Shown: in pieces, positions 1 through 11,157 of the stretch
How the letters are laid out: the number at the start of each line of letters is the position of its first letter
Numbering within the stretch: the stretch's first letter is position 1
Assembly: GCA_963377175.1 (NCBI GenBank)
Contig: CAUJNA010003297.1
Location: forward strand, 252,191 to 316,190
Source: Effrenium voratum
Taxonomy: Eukaryota > Sar > Dinophyceae > Suessiales > Symbiodiniaceae
Direction of reading: 5' to 3'
Length of the DNA: 64,000 nt
The notes under the pieces: generated by a model
What the model was told of the DNA's origin: nothing
The model's database searches: none
The model's input: the letters and a program-made list of their open reading frames with translations, nothing else
Made by a program: the position numbers and the translations under genes

Positions 1-3000
1 CCCAACAAGACCTTCATCAGCACATTCCTCCGCTACACGTTGGCCATGTTTGGTGGAGGGTCCCGCTGAGAAGCACTCCCTCCAAATCATCACTGCAGTG
101 TCCCAACAACAAAATGGTTTTGGAAGAGTTTCCTGGGACTAGGGGTCGCTGGACCGGCGTCATGACAACCTCATCGTCAAGAAGGGTTAATACTAATACT
201 ATGCTGGTTTGATGGCAATCTGCTTTGCACACGTTTGGCGCGCAGGACCAGCGCCCCCAAAACCACCTAAAAACCCGAATGCTTAGGCACGTCTAGGGCC
301 GCAAATGGGCGCCTAAACAAATCTCCTCATATTCCCTGAAACATCACAAAGACAAAACTCTGAAAGTGTAAGAAAAGGTGATGACTAGCTCAAAAGGCAC
401 GGACCACTTGTTCGCATTCCCCTTGCGCCGGAGACTTTGTTTGCTGATGGTTGGCTAATGTGTCAGTTTCCTACTGGGTACCAGGCGCAGAGTTGGCATG
501 CTGGGTGGGGTTTAGCAAGTTCAACAATTGGACAGGTGGAGAAAAGGCAAAGCTCTGTTAGTGCTAGTGCGGACCCAAACTGGGTGCGGTTCAAACATGT
601 ATTTAACTTAAGTCGCTAAATTCACATTCTGTCTGCCGTATCATCTAGGGATGCTACATGCAAAACCACTTACTTGATGTCGAAACCAAGCAGCTCAAGA
701 GCAGCTGTGCACGTCCATGTTGGTACAAGAAACGCCAAACATCTGACTTGTTGGTTGAGTTGGAAAAAGGGTTGGTGACGACATCACGACTGAAACATCT
801 GATGAATCGGCGGCCGCGGAGCCGTAGCGGAAACACCATGAAGATGTAGGAGATAAACACCTGACTCACTGAGCTTGCTCAAACATCCAGACATACAAAA
901 TGTGGAGATAACATTACTTGAGCTCACTTCCAGTTCACCCATTGTCACCATGGCGTCGGGTCTCTTTGAAACTCCCGGGGCAGGCAATTAAACTTCATCT
1001 GTCTTGTTTGCGGCGAAGGAGCCAGCACAAAGCCGCACCTCAAAAAGCAAAGATTGCTGATTCGCAGCGCCCAAGCCACTGCTACTGAGTAAGGACAGGA
1101 CTCAGGCATCTTGGAACCAGAATACTCTAAGAGCCGCTTTAAGAGCCGATCAACATATTCAATAAATCATGTGCAGAACAGTTGATTTGTGAGCAGTTGC
1201 CATGTCTGATAGCTGCAAGGAAAGCATGGCTGGCATGCGCAGTGATGCACGTGTGATGCGTCGCTTGACATTCAAATAATTGCTGCTGGCATCTCAAGAA
1301 TGTGAGGATCATCATTCCACACTTTCACGTGGCGGAAAGTTCAATCCGGGCACTGCACTCTGCAAGCACCATGCTGCGAACACCCACATCCATACTGCGT
1401 GTGCCGCCAGGCGACCATCTTGCCACCTGGTCTACTGGCCGCTGGCCTATCACGCAAGAGTTCGCACGAAAAGTCGCACAGCTAGTTGGCTAGTTCTTGC
1501 ACGTCAATTACTCAAGCATACCCGAAGCAATGCGGCCTATGGTTGTCAACGCGCTGTCTGTCGTCAAGTCCCTGAAGCGCAGGTAGACAGAGTGCCCGAA
1601 AAGGGCGGAGATAACCTTGCACAGGCAACTCCGAAACAACAGAGCCGCGACAAAATATGTTCGTGCATACTGAAACATCTTGCATGTTCGCATTGTAAGC
1701 ACATCCTGAAGCATGGGTAAACTCCATACATTGAATGCAAGCTGCGTACAACATGCTAAAGACCAAGCCCGTGATGCGCCGCACATTCTCCCAGGAGTTG
1801 TCTTGCAGGGACGCCTTGGCCATGCAGGGAGAGAATCCAAAAAATGGCCGGGCACATGTGAGTGGTCTCCTGTCTTCCCTTTAGAGTCCATCCAAAAGAA
1901 AACATCCAGTCTGGACCCGAAATGGGAATGCCCGGTTCACCTCTGACTCGTCTACAAGGATTGAACAGTTGCAAACTAATAGGTGTTGGCGAGGAAAATA
2001 TTGATTTAGCCTGACTATCATTGTCATACGAAACGGACAACTGACAACTTGAGGCGAAATTTACAGACCAAGATATCTTCATGGTTTTTACATGTCAGCG
2101 ACCATTGTAAATGGTTGGGTTGTTCGTAATGTGTACACATTGTGACATGTTCAACATACCTTTGTGACAGTTGCGACTGTAGATTCTGCAAATGTTACCA
2201 TGCTTCGAAACCCTGAACTAAGGCAAGTACAGGAGCTACTTGGTGGGCTCTGTGCTCGCTTTCCCCCAAGGCCCCCCAGGTAACTCTGTGCCGCTCTCAG
2301 GGCACTCTTGAGTCTCCGCAGGGAACGAGTCTGCTTCCGGCCCTTCGGCCGGGGCACTAGAATCACTGGCGCCGATGCTTGGGTTGAATAAGCCAGTAGC
2401 ACCACGGGCGCAACCTGGCACAAAAGGGGGCTTCGTATGGCCAAGTCAAACTTGCGCTTGGACTCTCATGGGCTATGACCTATGCCTCGTTTGTCTGTTT
2501 CTCCAGAGGATCCAAGTACTTTCTGAGGATCTGAAGGGACCCAAAAAAGGTCAAAGTACATCGAAACCAGGTACTTTGGACCCTCTGACTTTGAGAGCCC
2601 ATCGTCCTTGATGACCTTTGAAGGGGTCAGGTCCCACCATAGGATGCTGCCCGGCTCCGCTCCTCGAAAGCTTGAGAGTCATGGCAGCGTCGCTCACGCT
2701 CTCAGTAGACAAAACCGGAGACATGCAAAGAGACGCAACAAAACAGCCAAAAACCCACACACAAAATGAACAACTGCAACAAAAACAAACACGAATCGAG
2801 AGAAGCAAAATGCAAACATGGTTTCAGACCCGGATTCAAAAAGAGAGGCAACACGGTAAACAATCGCAAACGGATAAGCACACAGAAGCCTTGCAAAACA
2901 CAGTGATTCACTCAAAGAAAGTCTGAGGTCAGGCTGGCATGATGCAGAGACACACAGTAAGACGCCCGAGGCACTTTGAAGCAGCAAGCGACACAGACTC

Positions 3001-4541
3001 ATAGAGAGACATGGAGTGACACAAACAAATGCCATCAAGATATACACAGAGACAAAATGAGGCACGCAGAGACGCTGTAAGGCAACAAACAAAAGGTATC
3101 GGTCTTCTTCTTTCGCGGCTAGTGCAACTAATAACTAATAATGGCAAAAAAAAACAACATGTTTCCGGTGCAGCTGTCAAACAGGTTGCCATAGCCCGTG
3201 TTCGATCGTTTTCGTTCTCACCAGTGAGTCTGGGAGACGTGTTCTGATCATTTGGGCATCGGGGACTTAGGAATCGAGAATCTCCTGAGGGCATAAAGTG
3301 CCAATATTATGCTGCTGTTGAAAGCAACGTTATTTTACCCAGGGTCGCAAAAAAGAACCCGCACCAAAGATGAAAGACACACTCAGCCGTGATGCTGAGT
3401 GCGGGGTCAATGTGATCCTACGCCACAACAAGACGGGCAGCGTCCAATCAGCAGCGACAGCCAGCTGTGTTGCACAATACGTCCTTAAAAACATAGTGCG
3501 AAGCGCGCCTTTCCGCTGCTGCAGCCCAACAAAGTGACTTTTGTCAGTGCAAGTGCCACCTGCAACTTGGAAGCTCCAGCCCAAAAAAAGTTAACTGCTC
3601 AGTACATGTGCAGTACACGACCTGCAATTTGGAAGCTCCAGCTCGAAAGTCACAAATAGCGGTACACCTGCAGAACACGCACTTTGGAAGGCCCGGCCCT
3701 GAACTGGTTGAATCGTTGGCGCCTACGAAATGCAGCCTACACGAATCTTCCTGACTTCGAATTCAGGACACGACGTACTTGAACATTCGGGAATTCTCCT
3801 CTCTCTGCCATACCTACTCTCATTCCAACTAGCTTGTGCCACACCTTTCATACAAGAGCACATGTCGACGCCAACAATTCAAATGGTCGGCTGCGCACTA
3901 CTACGCAAGGGTTAAACACGAGCCCCCTGCGAAATTCCTGCGCACGCTGTGGCCGAAGATATGGGGCTTCTTCCCTGAGAAGAACGCTGCACGTGAACCC
4001 CTCGCCATCTTTACTGAACCTTCGAAGTCTCAGCTGAAAGTTGTTCAAAACTGCGAGAGTTCGAGCCAAAAACATCGCAGGCTTGCAAGCAAAGCCATCA
4101 CGTTATCGTGGTTCATAAACAATGCAATTATGAAGATAAAGGTTGGCCAAGCAAGTCTTCCAGCAAGCAATGCCATTCAGGTGGGAAAAAATCTGCAATC
4201 AATCGGTTTCCTGCCTGGCGAACCAAGCTACAAACAATGCTTCTCTGCCAAGTCGCCCATGTGGTCAACGTAGGTGATGCCGTTGAAGTAGTCCCAGTAG
4301 CATGGGATAGCAATGGCCATCAATTGAAATATTGCTGCCTTGGGTTTAGTAGGGCTAATGCTTATCGCCTGTGGCCCAAATACGACATAGGCTCTGCACC
4401 TTCTCTGCACGCTTCATACCGGAAAAAAGGAGCTTGCAGTAAACATCCCCCGAATGGTCATATGTATACATATATATATATATATGATCCATGAAACGAG
4501 ACAATTGTGCTGCAAAAGCAAGCTAGCAGAACTCGTCTTAC
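1..4541. other. Gene-poor stretch, no secure gene
   Basis: Apart from the repeat at 3.54-3.70 kb I see nothing secure. A GC-rich patch at 2230-2400 is open in two minus-strand frames (one reads RRLKSALRAAQSYLGGLG, the other is acidic/Pro-rich). It may hold an exon, but the frame cannot be chosen. Confidence 0.5.
3540..3700. repeat. Degenerate tandem repeat (about 60 bp, 2-3 copies)
   Basis: The phrase CTTGGAAGCTCCAGC and diverged variants recur at 3566, 3630 and about 3682, separated by similar sequence with GTACA and CTGCA words. The unit resembles that of the repeat at 9711-9890. Confidence 0.5.
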
Positions 4542-4633
4542 CTCCTTGAAGGACCAACAGCAATGTAGATGTTGTATTCATCCGCGTCGCAAAGGTCGCC
4601 ACGGTCGACAGCACCGCTATCCTCTTCAAAGAC
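4542..4633 (-). CDS. Orphan exon, acidic, unknown gene
   Basis: A 92-nt minus-strand exon bounded by AG|G (TCGCAG|GTCTTTG) and AG|GT (AAGGAG|GTAAGA), phase 0 to 2. It reads VFEEDSGAVDRGDLCDADEY followed by NIYIAVGPSRR. The splice edges, acidic composition and absence of a comparable reading on the other strand make it a convincing exon. Neighbouring exons were not found and no family is recognised. It is on the same strand as the recognised genes. Confidence 0.5.
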
Positions 4634-7600
4634 CTGCGAATCTGAAATCTGAGACGCGCAAGCTGAAACCGTGACACACCGAGCCGAGCCCGGGACCTGA
4701 TCAAGGTGAAGGGGGCGAGAAATGCCATCCCCAAGGCAATGGCTTTGGGGGACTCCTCAGGCCTCAGTCACGGACCATGCTGCCGCCTTTGAAACAGGCG
4801 AAACGGCAATGATCTCAATTGTGCAACAAGCTCTGTGTGTCCATCGAGTACCATCCAATTGTTACTGTGGGATTCTCAAGACTCCAACTAAGAAACACTG
4901 CCAGCAGCCTATTCAGCATCCCGCTCGAAATGGCCGAGAAGCTCCCAGTCAAAGCCATCCAGGAGTACAGCTCCCACTGTAACCACCTCCACAGTCAGCA
5001 CAGCAATGCGTTTCAAGCGCAAATAATAGAAATAATAGCCCAACTGGAGCAATTTGCTGGTGCACAAGAACTGAGCGATAGGATGATCCTTCCTTCACGG
5101 TCCATGTCATCCAAATCAGAGCCACTTTCAAGCAAATTTGGCAGAACAATCAACATGATGTAACTTGGCCGCCAAAACTCGCCAAACAAGCTGACCCCTA
5201 TCAGTTTTTGTTCGTATTGGTTCAGGAAGCTGGGTTTCAGCATCCGCAATGCCTTGCTCGCTGCGCCACCCCGCTAAGACTCGGGCATAGGCGGTGCAAG
5301 TGATGCACATCCTGATGGGGAGGGTGCGGCAGGGCCAGCAAAAATACGAGTGCCACAACGACAAACATCGCACATCGATTGAGGTTGCACAACCGCTTGT
5401 TGCGTGATCGTGCTGCTCAACTGGTGCAAATGGCTTGCGATGTGTTGCATTTGCAAAGGGCCGGCAGCGTAATCAATCCTGTGCGGCAGTGATAGCGGCA
5501 CTTCAACAGGGACGCTGTTGCACCAATGCTCTGGTTTACAAGCGTCCAAAACATGTGCTTTTGGTGATCCTGTTGTCCTCGTCTTCTGCTATGCACATTC
5601 ATTGTGCCAAGAGTGTGATGGAGGAGCATTTGCTAAGCAGGCTGCCTGGCTTGCGAAACGTTGCTTGTGCAATACCAGGCACCGCTATTTCGTCCTTTGG
5701 GCACCATCCAAGCGTTGCCGCGTTTGTTTGGAACATCCTTTTGCTTTACTGGCAACCAAAGGTTGCAACGTATTGACTGACGGACAGAGTGCACACATGT
5801 AATCAATGTCGAAATTCAGCGTCTCATATCAGAAGACGTCTGGCAGGAACCAAAGCACATAGTGAAACCTGTACAATGCTACACGCAGTGCGACTAGAGG
5901 ATCTTCAGCATCCCCTCACAAGGAGCCATCCAGCTACATCAAATTGTTCCTGAACACTTGGACATATTCAGAATAGCCTATGCCTATTCAGAAGGAAAGG
6001 GCCGGCAGCTACACGTGATGCGTTGGCAGCAGGTCTTCGCAACTGCATTTTGCCTATCGTTGCTGCACGCGGTACTCAAGTCTGTTGATCTCGAAACTGG
6101 AACATGTGTCACAAATGAAGACTTGGGATGCGGAGGAAAGGATGTCCAAGCCGATGTTCAGCCAAGCTTCGATGTGGTCATGATCGATGCCACAGCCCCA
6201 AAGCCCAGACGGCCAAAGCAAGCATCGGCCACATCTGGGTATGACCTGGGCTTCAAATGTCTCATGCCCCGCTTGCGCATTTCCATGGCTTTTTGAAACA
6301 GAGTTGAGCTTCCCCCTTTCACACCGATCAGTTTTGCACTGCATTGATAGCCGTGGGGGTGGGAAGATTAGATGCCAGAGTTGCATGAATGCCAGTTTCA
6401 GAGTGAAGCATCCTTTGAAAATAATTATAGGCAGCAGAAGTAGACAAGGCAAGAACGGGAGAAGACAGAGGGACACTTCACTGAGTTTGCTTGAGAACAC
6501 CCTAGCCTTGCCACTGATGCCACAAAAACAGCTCAGTTGTAGCAGGAGATACTTCCAGAAGTCAATTTGCCATCTCGGACTCTGCGACTCAGCATCCGAC
6601 ACCTTCACCCGCGCCAGTTGGCAGGACCGGAAGATCAGGTGCAGCGTGTATCCTAGGCCAAATTCCACTTGTAACATCATCGTTGCACGAACGGCTATGC
6701 ACATTTGAGAAGGCCCAAGTTCGAGCTACAGTGAATCCAAACAAAGACCAGGAGCAAGGCCGCCGGGCCAGCTTAGCGTGTCTTGTTGTGGGCAAAGGGC
6801 ATTCGCTTAAACAATTTGAATGGCAACGTAGCGGTCCATAGCAACGCAAACACGCAGGGAGACTTGTCCATGCTTGCTACATAGGGATTTGCTCTTCCAA
6901 CTGCATTCTTGGATGCCAAGCATCCAGCGACAACACATCCATGTTGTTGCAGGCCAACAAATTGCGCAATTTGAGTTTTGGCCCGTAAAGCTGGTATGCG
7001 CGCACACACGCATGCACAGTATTCCACAGCAATTTCAGCCAAACGCGTGAACAGCAGGCAACACTACATAGCCTGAAACCTGTGAAGCAGCCCCTCCCTT
7101 GTAATGCTTGGAGACGGTTGAGGAAGCCGGAGATGGCATAGAGTGACAAGCCCGGCAGAAGGCCAACCTGCACACGGTTTGCGCTTGTAAATAAGTAGCG
7201 GATGTTCTGAAGCCCACAAACTAAAACATACCAAATATCTTGGTGTGCAACAGGTATTTCTTATACCAGGCGTGTTCAAACTTCAAAAAACGCCTTGCCC
7301 TGCTCTCCATGCCAAGCGCCATCTTTCAGACCTTGGTTTCAAACATCCATGTTTTGATGTAAAGGCCAGCTTGAGAGACGCCTTCAATATTTGTACTTGC
7401 TGACAACGGAAGCTTGAGCCTCATTGCATGCGTGATCACAAGGCCAGTCATTGCCTGTGTGCATACCCAACTCACGGCCAGCAAGGAGACCCCAAGCGCA
7501 TTGTTCAGCAGGTTGAAAATCCTCACGAGCTTTGTGCGAGCTGCCGATGAAAACTTGAAACACACTCACATCTGCGTGACAAAGAACATGGACTTACAAA

Positions 7601-8573
7601 GCTGCCAAGACTCGCTTCCGTGTTGGACTGGAGAGTTGGACGGTGATTTTCCACCCTGCAAGGGACAATCTGCAACGCCTATGACAGCTCCTCTCACGCA
7701 CGCCTGCTGAGATGCAGTGGTGTCAACGATTCAGACATTTATCCCGAGTACCCAGAAGGCAACCCGTTAAGGAATCACAAGGGTTGTTGGAATTACCCGG
7801 CCAATGACCCCAAACAATGGTCACAAGAATTCATGAAGGAACATGGAAGTAGCCATGGCAAATGCTCACTTGTTTCTGTACAGAATGCGCTGAGATGACC
7901 ACACAGGGTCTCTTTTGCAGGTCTTGCGCGTGCTCTTCAAACTGAAAGTTTCCCATAGAAGATCTCCTGGTTGCGCAAGATTTGGCTGAATTATTTTGAG
8001 TCACATTTCTTTTGAAAACCCTGGACAAGATCTCAGTGCAAGGATCTTGGCAGGATCTGTGGGGTCTCTTGATAGGACATCTTGGCATTTTGAGTGCGGG
8101 ATTGCCGAGAGAACCCTCTACAAGCTTTCTCTTCAGGATCTGTAGAGAGCATCCACTACAGGATCACTTCATGCCACCCACAGTCCGCAGAGGGTTCACT
8201 TCATGTTCGCCGCGTGCACCGCGCCGCGGCGCAGCGATCAAACCCACCCAAAGTCAGCGCAGGGTTCAATATCGATGTTCAAAATTCGCGCCGTGTGCGG
8301 GTTACCGCTTGCTTCGGAGGGTTCATCAATCCACCGGTTTTGGCATTCACACGGCAACACAGCGAGAGCGCACTCTCGAAAGACTCCAAACTCGTCTCAG
8401 CACTTTGTGCCACAGTCGACAAGCACATGAACATCTCACAAGGGGGACCTGTGCAGCCGAAAAGCGCCCGTTACTCTTGCCGTAAGAACCCCTTCCGGTA
8501 AACCGACTGTGGGGGAAGGTCTTAAAGGAAGCCAGTATGTGTTGTTGGGATTTCCGCAATCTGAGAAGCAAGC
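4634..8573. other. Gene-poor stretch, no secure gene
   Basis: Mixed-composition DNA with short open frames on both strands. Only the doubtful signal-peptide-like ORF at 6018 stands out. A peptide near 5060-5160 on the minus strand (SGSDLDDMDREGRI) is possible coding but has no clear splice edges. Confidence 0.5.
6018..6296 (+). CDS. Doubtful ORF with signal-peptide-like start
   Basis: A plus-strand open frame starting MRWQQVFATAFCLSLLHAVL, which resembles a secretory signal peptide, followed by a polar Asp/Val-rich stretch. No splice evidence or homology is visible, and the minus strand is also open over a longer stretch. It may be chance. Confidence 0.2.
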   Translation: MRWQQVFATAFCLSLLHAVLKSVDLETGTCVTNEDLGCGGKDVQADVQPSFDVVMIDATAPKPRRPKQASATSGYDLGFKCLMPRLRISMAF

Positions 8574-8647
8574 TTTTGCGAGTCCAGAGCGGAACCGAGG
8601 GGCTCCACCACCACGCTCACGAAGGAGCTGATTTCAGGCCGCGAGGC
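8574..8647 (-). CDS. Candidate orphan exon
   Basis: Minus-strand segment from AG|G (CCGCAG|GCCTCG at 8647) to a possible GC donor (CAAAA|GCTTGC), reading ASRPEISSFVSVVVEPLGSA then LDSQ. It lies in a short GC-rich island in otherwise balanced sequence. No family is recognised and the plus strand is also partly open, so this is tentative. Confidence 0.3.
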
Positions 8648-9025
8648 CTGCGGCGGCGGCCCCTGCGGCGGGCGCGCCCGGGAGCCACGGCAAGGCATGT
8701 GATGTCTTTTTGCAGCAGGGCATCAAGTGTCGGCACCTTTCATTGGGCACTTCGAACACGGCATTGCCTCTCAAATTGGCTGAATGCTGGGCTTAGAGTA
8801 GAAGGAATCTTGAGATAGCTTGGGTCCAAGTCACGCGTGTCATGCAAACTTGGGCTGGCAGCTAGAAGCGACCGGGTGCTGCAAGACAAGGTGAACCCTC
8901 CAAGAACCCTCCAAACAAGTTACTTTCTTCGAGTGATCTCCCCGATTGAAAAATGCAAGCAAATCAGGCACACTCTTTTTCTCAAGGTCAGGCGCAAATC
9001 TCGTGGCAGCACTTTCGCAAGGTTT

Positions 9026-9056
9026 GGTACAGATAGAGATAGATAGATAGATAGAG

Positions 9057-9087
<31 letters not shown>

Positions 9088-9262
9088 AATAGATTAGACA
9101 GATAGATAGAGGGATAGGTAATGGGTAATTGGATAGGCAGCAGAAAAGTACAGAGATAGGTAGATAGACGGATGGATGGATGGCTGGATGGATGGAGTAG
9201 ATAGATTAGATAGATGGATAAAGACAGATAGAGACAAGCAGTTAGAGAGATAGAGATATAGG
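9026..9262. repeat. GATA-type microsatellite, block 1
   Basis: Imperfect GATA repeat with TAGATAGA, GGATGGATGG and AGATAGAG variants. It is followed after about 1 kb and 1.5 kb by two further blocks of the same type. Confidence 0.95.
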
Positions 9263-9489
9263 TAGTTAGACACATAAATGAGGGTTTCCAAAAAACACTG
9301 AGAAAAAAAGCGGCGATCCCTCCGCTTCCGCGGCGCAAAGCGTACCTTCTGCCAACGCATCTCCTTAGAAGATCTCGAGAACATTCCGGGACAGGCTCTT
9401 GGTTCCAGTTTGCGGGCTATGCCAGCGATATGGGCATCGCTTGGGCATCGTTCGGCAAGCCGTTTTCTTGTCCAGGCATGGTCCGTTTG

Positions 9490-9560
9490 ATTTGTACAGC
9501 AGCTAATGAGTTGGGTATCGGTTGGGCATCGGTTTGGGTATCGGTTTGGGCCCTGCAAAT
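9490..9560. repeat. ATCGGTTTGGGT short tandem repeat
   Basis: Four neighbouring copies of GGGTATCGGTT or GGGCATCGGTT, with further diverged copies near 9430 and 9636. Confidence 0.6.
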
Positions 9561-9710
9561 GTCTGATTCGGCAATCTTGGTTTGCGACAACAGCTTGGAC
9601 CTGATGTGTGTCTTGATGGCTTCTGCGGGTATCGTTTTTTCCTCTGTATCGGTTTACAATGGTTTGGGCCTCGTCCCCTTACATAACGAAAAAGCACGGG
9701 GCTTTTATTT

Positions 9711-9890
9711 CAGTACGCGTCGGGCACTTTCCGAGCTCCGGCTCGAGAATCGCAAATTTTAGTACAAATGTAGTACGCGAAGGCCACTTTCTCAGCTCCA
9801 GCTCGTTGATCTGGAACTTTTCATACACAGATGTAGAGGTGCACTTTCCGAGATCCAGCTTGAGAATCGTAACTTTTCGGTGCAAGCGTG
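9711..9890. repeat. Three-copy tandem repeat of about 60 bp
   Basis: Three successive units each begin with CACTTTCCGAG, CACTTTCTCAG or CACTTTCCGAG, then a CTCCAGCTCG-like word, then a GAATCG/AACTTT word (about 9724, 9790 and 9840). Confidence 0.75.
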
Positions 9891-9934
9891 TAACATGCTT
9901 AAAGGCAAGCCAATAGTTTGAAAGAACATAACAG

Positions 9935-9980
9935 GTCGCAGCTTCCGCGCCGCTTCCGCGGAGCTTCCGCGGCCTGCGTT
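9935..9980. repeat. GCTTCCGCGG short tandem repeat
   Basis: GCTTCCGCG words follow each other three times; single copies also occur near 9322. A related GCTTTCGCGG word recurs at 60140-60275. Confidence 0.6.
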
Positions 9981-10050
9981 TCACTTACTTACCAACATAA
10001 CCACCGCCACTAGCCACTAAAAAACGAATACAGCTATTTACGGAAAGCCT

Positions 10051-10076
10051 CAAATATAGAGAGAGAGAGAGAGAGA

Positions 10077-10148
<72 letters not shown>

Positions 10149-10200
10149 GTAGGTAGGTAGGTAGATAGATAGATAAGAAAATAGCTAGATAGATATGTAA
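10051..10200. repeat. GATA-type microsatellite, block 2
   Basis: A GA run followed by a nearly perfect (GATA)n run and a short GGTA interlude. Confidence 0.97.
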
Positions 10201-10544
10201 GTGATTACAACATCTAGAGACCCTCATCTAAGCACAGAAACTCTTCCTCCGTTGGGCCCGAGTAGAGACTGTCGTGATTCAGGGTTTCCACGTACCTACT
10301 CATCCAAAGAATGCTTTCCAGAACCTATTGGTGTCTCAAACTGCTGGCCGTTTGCGCTGAAAACCATCATCGGCCCTCTCGGCCTTGAAAACCCACAGCG
10401 TGCGCCCGTGGGCCCGGAAGACTGGGAACCCCCAAACCAGAAACTCGCCTGAAAATGCTTGTAATTTGCACACAGCAAGCAAAGAGCAAGCAAAGAAGCC
10501 TACAGCGCCCTCAGAATATACGCAAATTTTGATAGACACTCAGA

Positions 10545-11030
10545 TAGGTACATAGATAAACAGATAGGTGGAGAGACAGAGGGGAGAGAGAGAGAGAGAA
10601 GAGAAAGAGACAGAGACAGCACACGGATAAACAGATAGATAGATAGATATATAGATAGGTAGGGAGAAAGAGAGAGAGAGAGAGAGAGGTAAAGAGATGG
10701 ATAGATGGAAGGTAGAGAGAGAGAGAGGGAGGGAAGTTGAGAGAGACATAGACAAATAGATGGAAATAAGGTAGACAAATAGATACATGAATGGCTTGAT
10801 AGATAGAGAGAGAGAGAGAGAGAAAGATAGAGACAGATAGGTAGAAGATAGAGAGATAGAGAGATAGATAGGAAGATATACAGATAGATGGATAGATAGA
10901 GATAGACAGATTGATAGATAGATGGATAGATTGAAGGTGGATAGATAGGTAGACAGACAGATGGATAAATCGATGAACGGACAGATAGACAGATAGACAG
11001 ATACACAGACAAATAAAAGAATAGACAAAT
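10545..11030. repeat. GATA/GA-type microsatellite, block 3
   Basis: Nearly 500 bp of mixed GATA, GAGA and GACA units. The long open frames on its reverse strand (Leu/Ser/Tyr-rich) come from the repeat and are not genes. Confidence 0.95.
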
Positions 11031-11032
11031 AG

Positions 11033-11157
11033 GCCAGCCCCAGGAAAAGTCCAGCGCAGCACACGCCGCAGCCAGCCCTGCGAGAAGTCCAGCGCAGCAC
11101 ACTCCGCGGCCAGCCCCGCGAAAAGTCCAGCGCACCACACTCCACAGCCAGCCCCGG
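11033..11157. repeat. Three-copy tandem repeat of about 41 bp
   Basis: Three units of the form GGCCAGCCC(C/T)-GCGA-AAGTCCAGCGCA-C-ACAC-CCGC follow each other directly after the GATA block. Confidence 0.85.

Noticed and set aside
6054..6704. 216-residue minus-strand ORF
   Set aside because: Cys/Leu-rich with no splice edges, no domain and unusual composition; probably chance.
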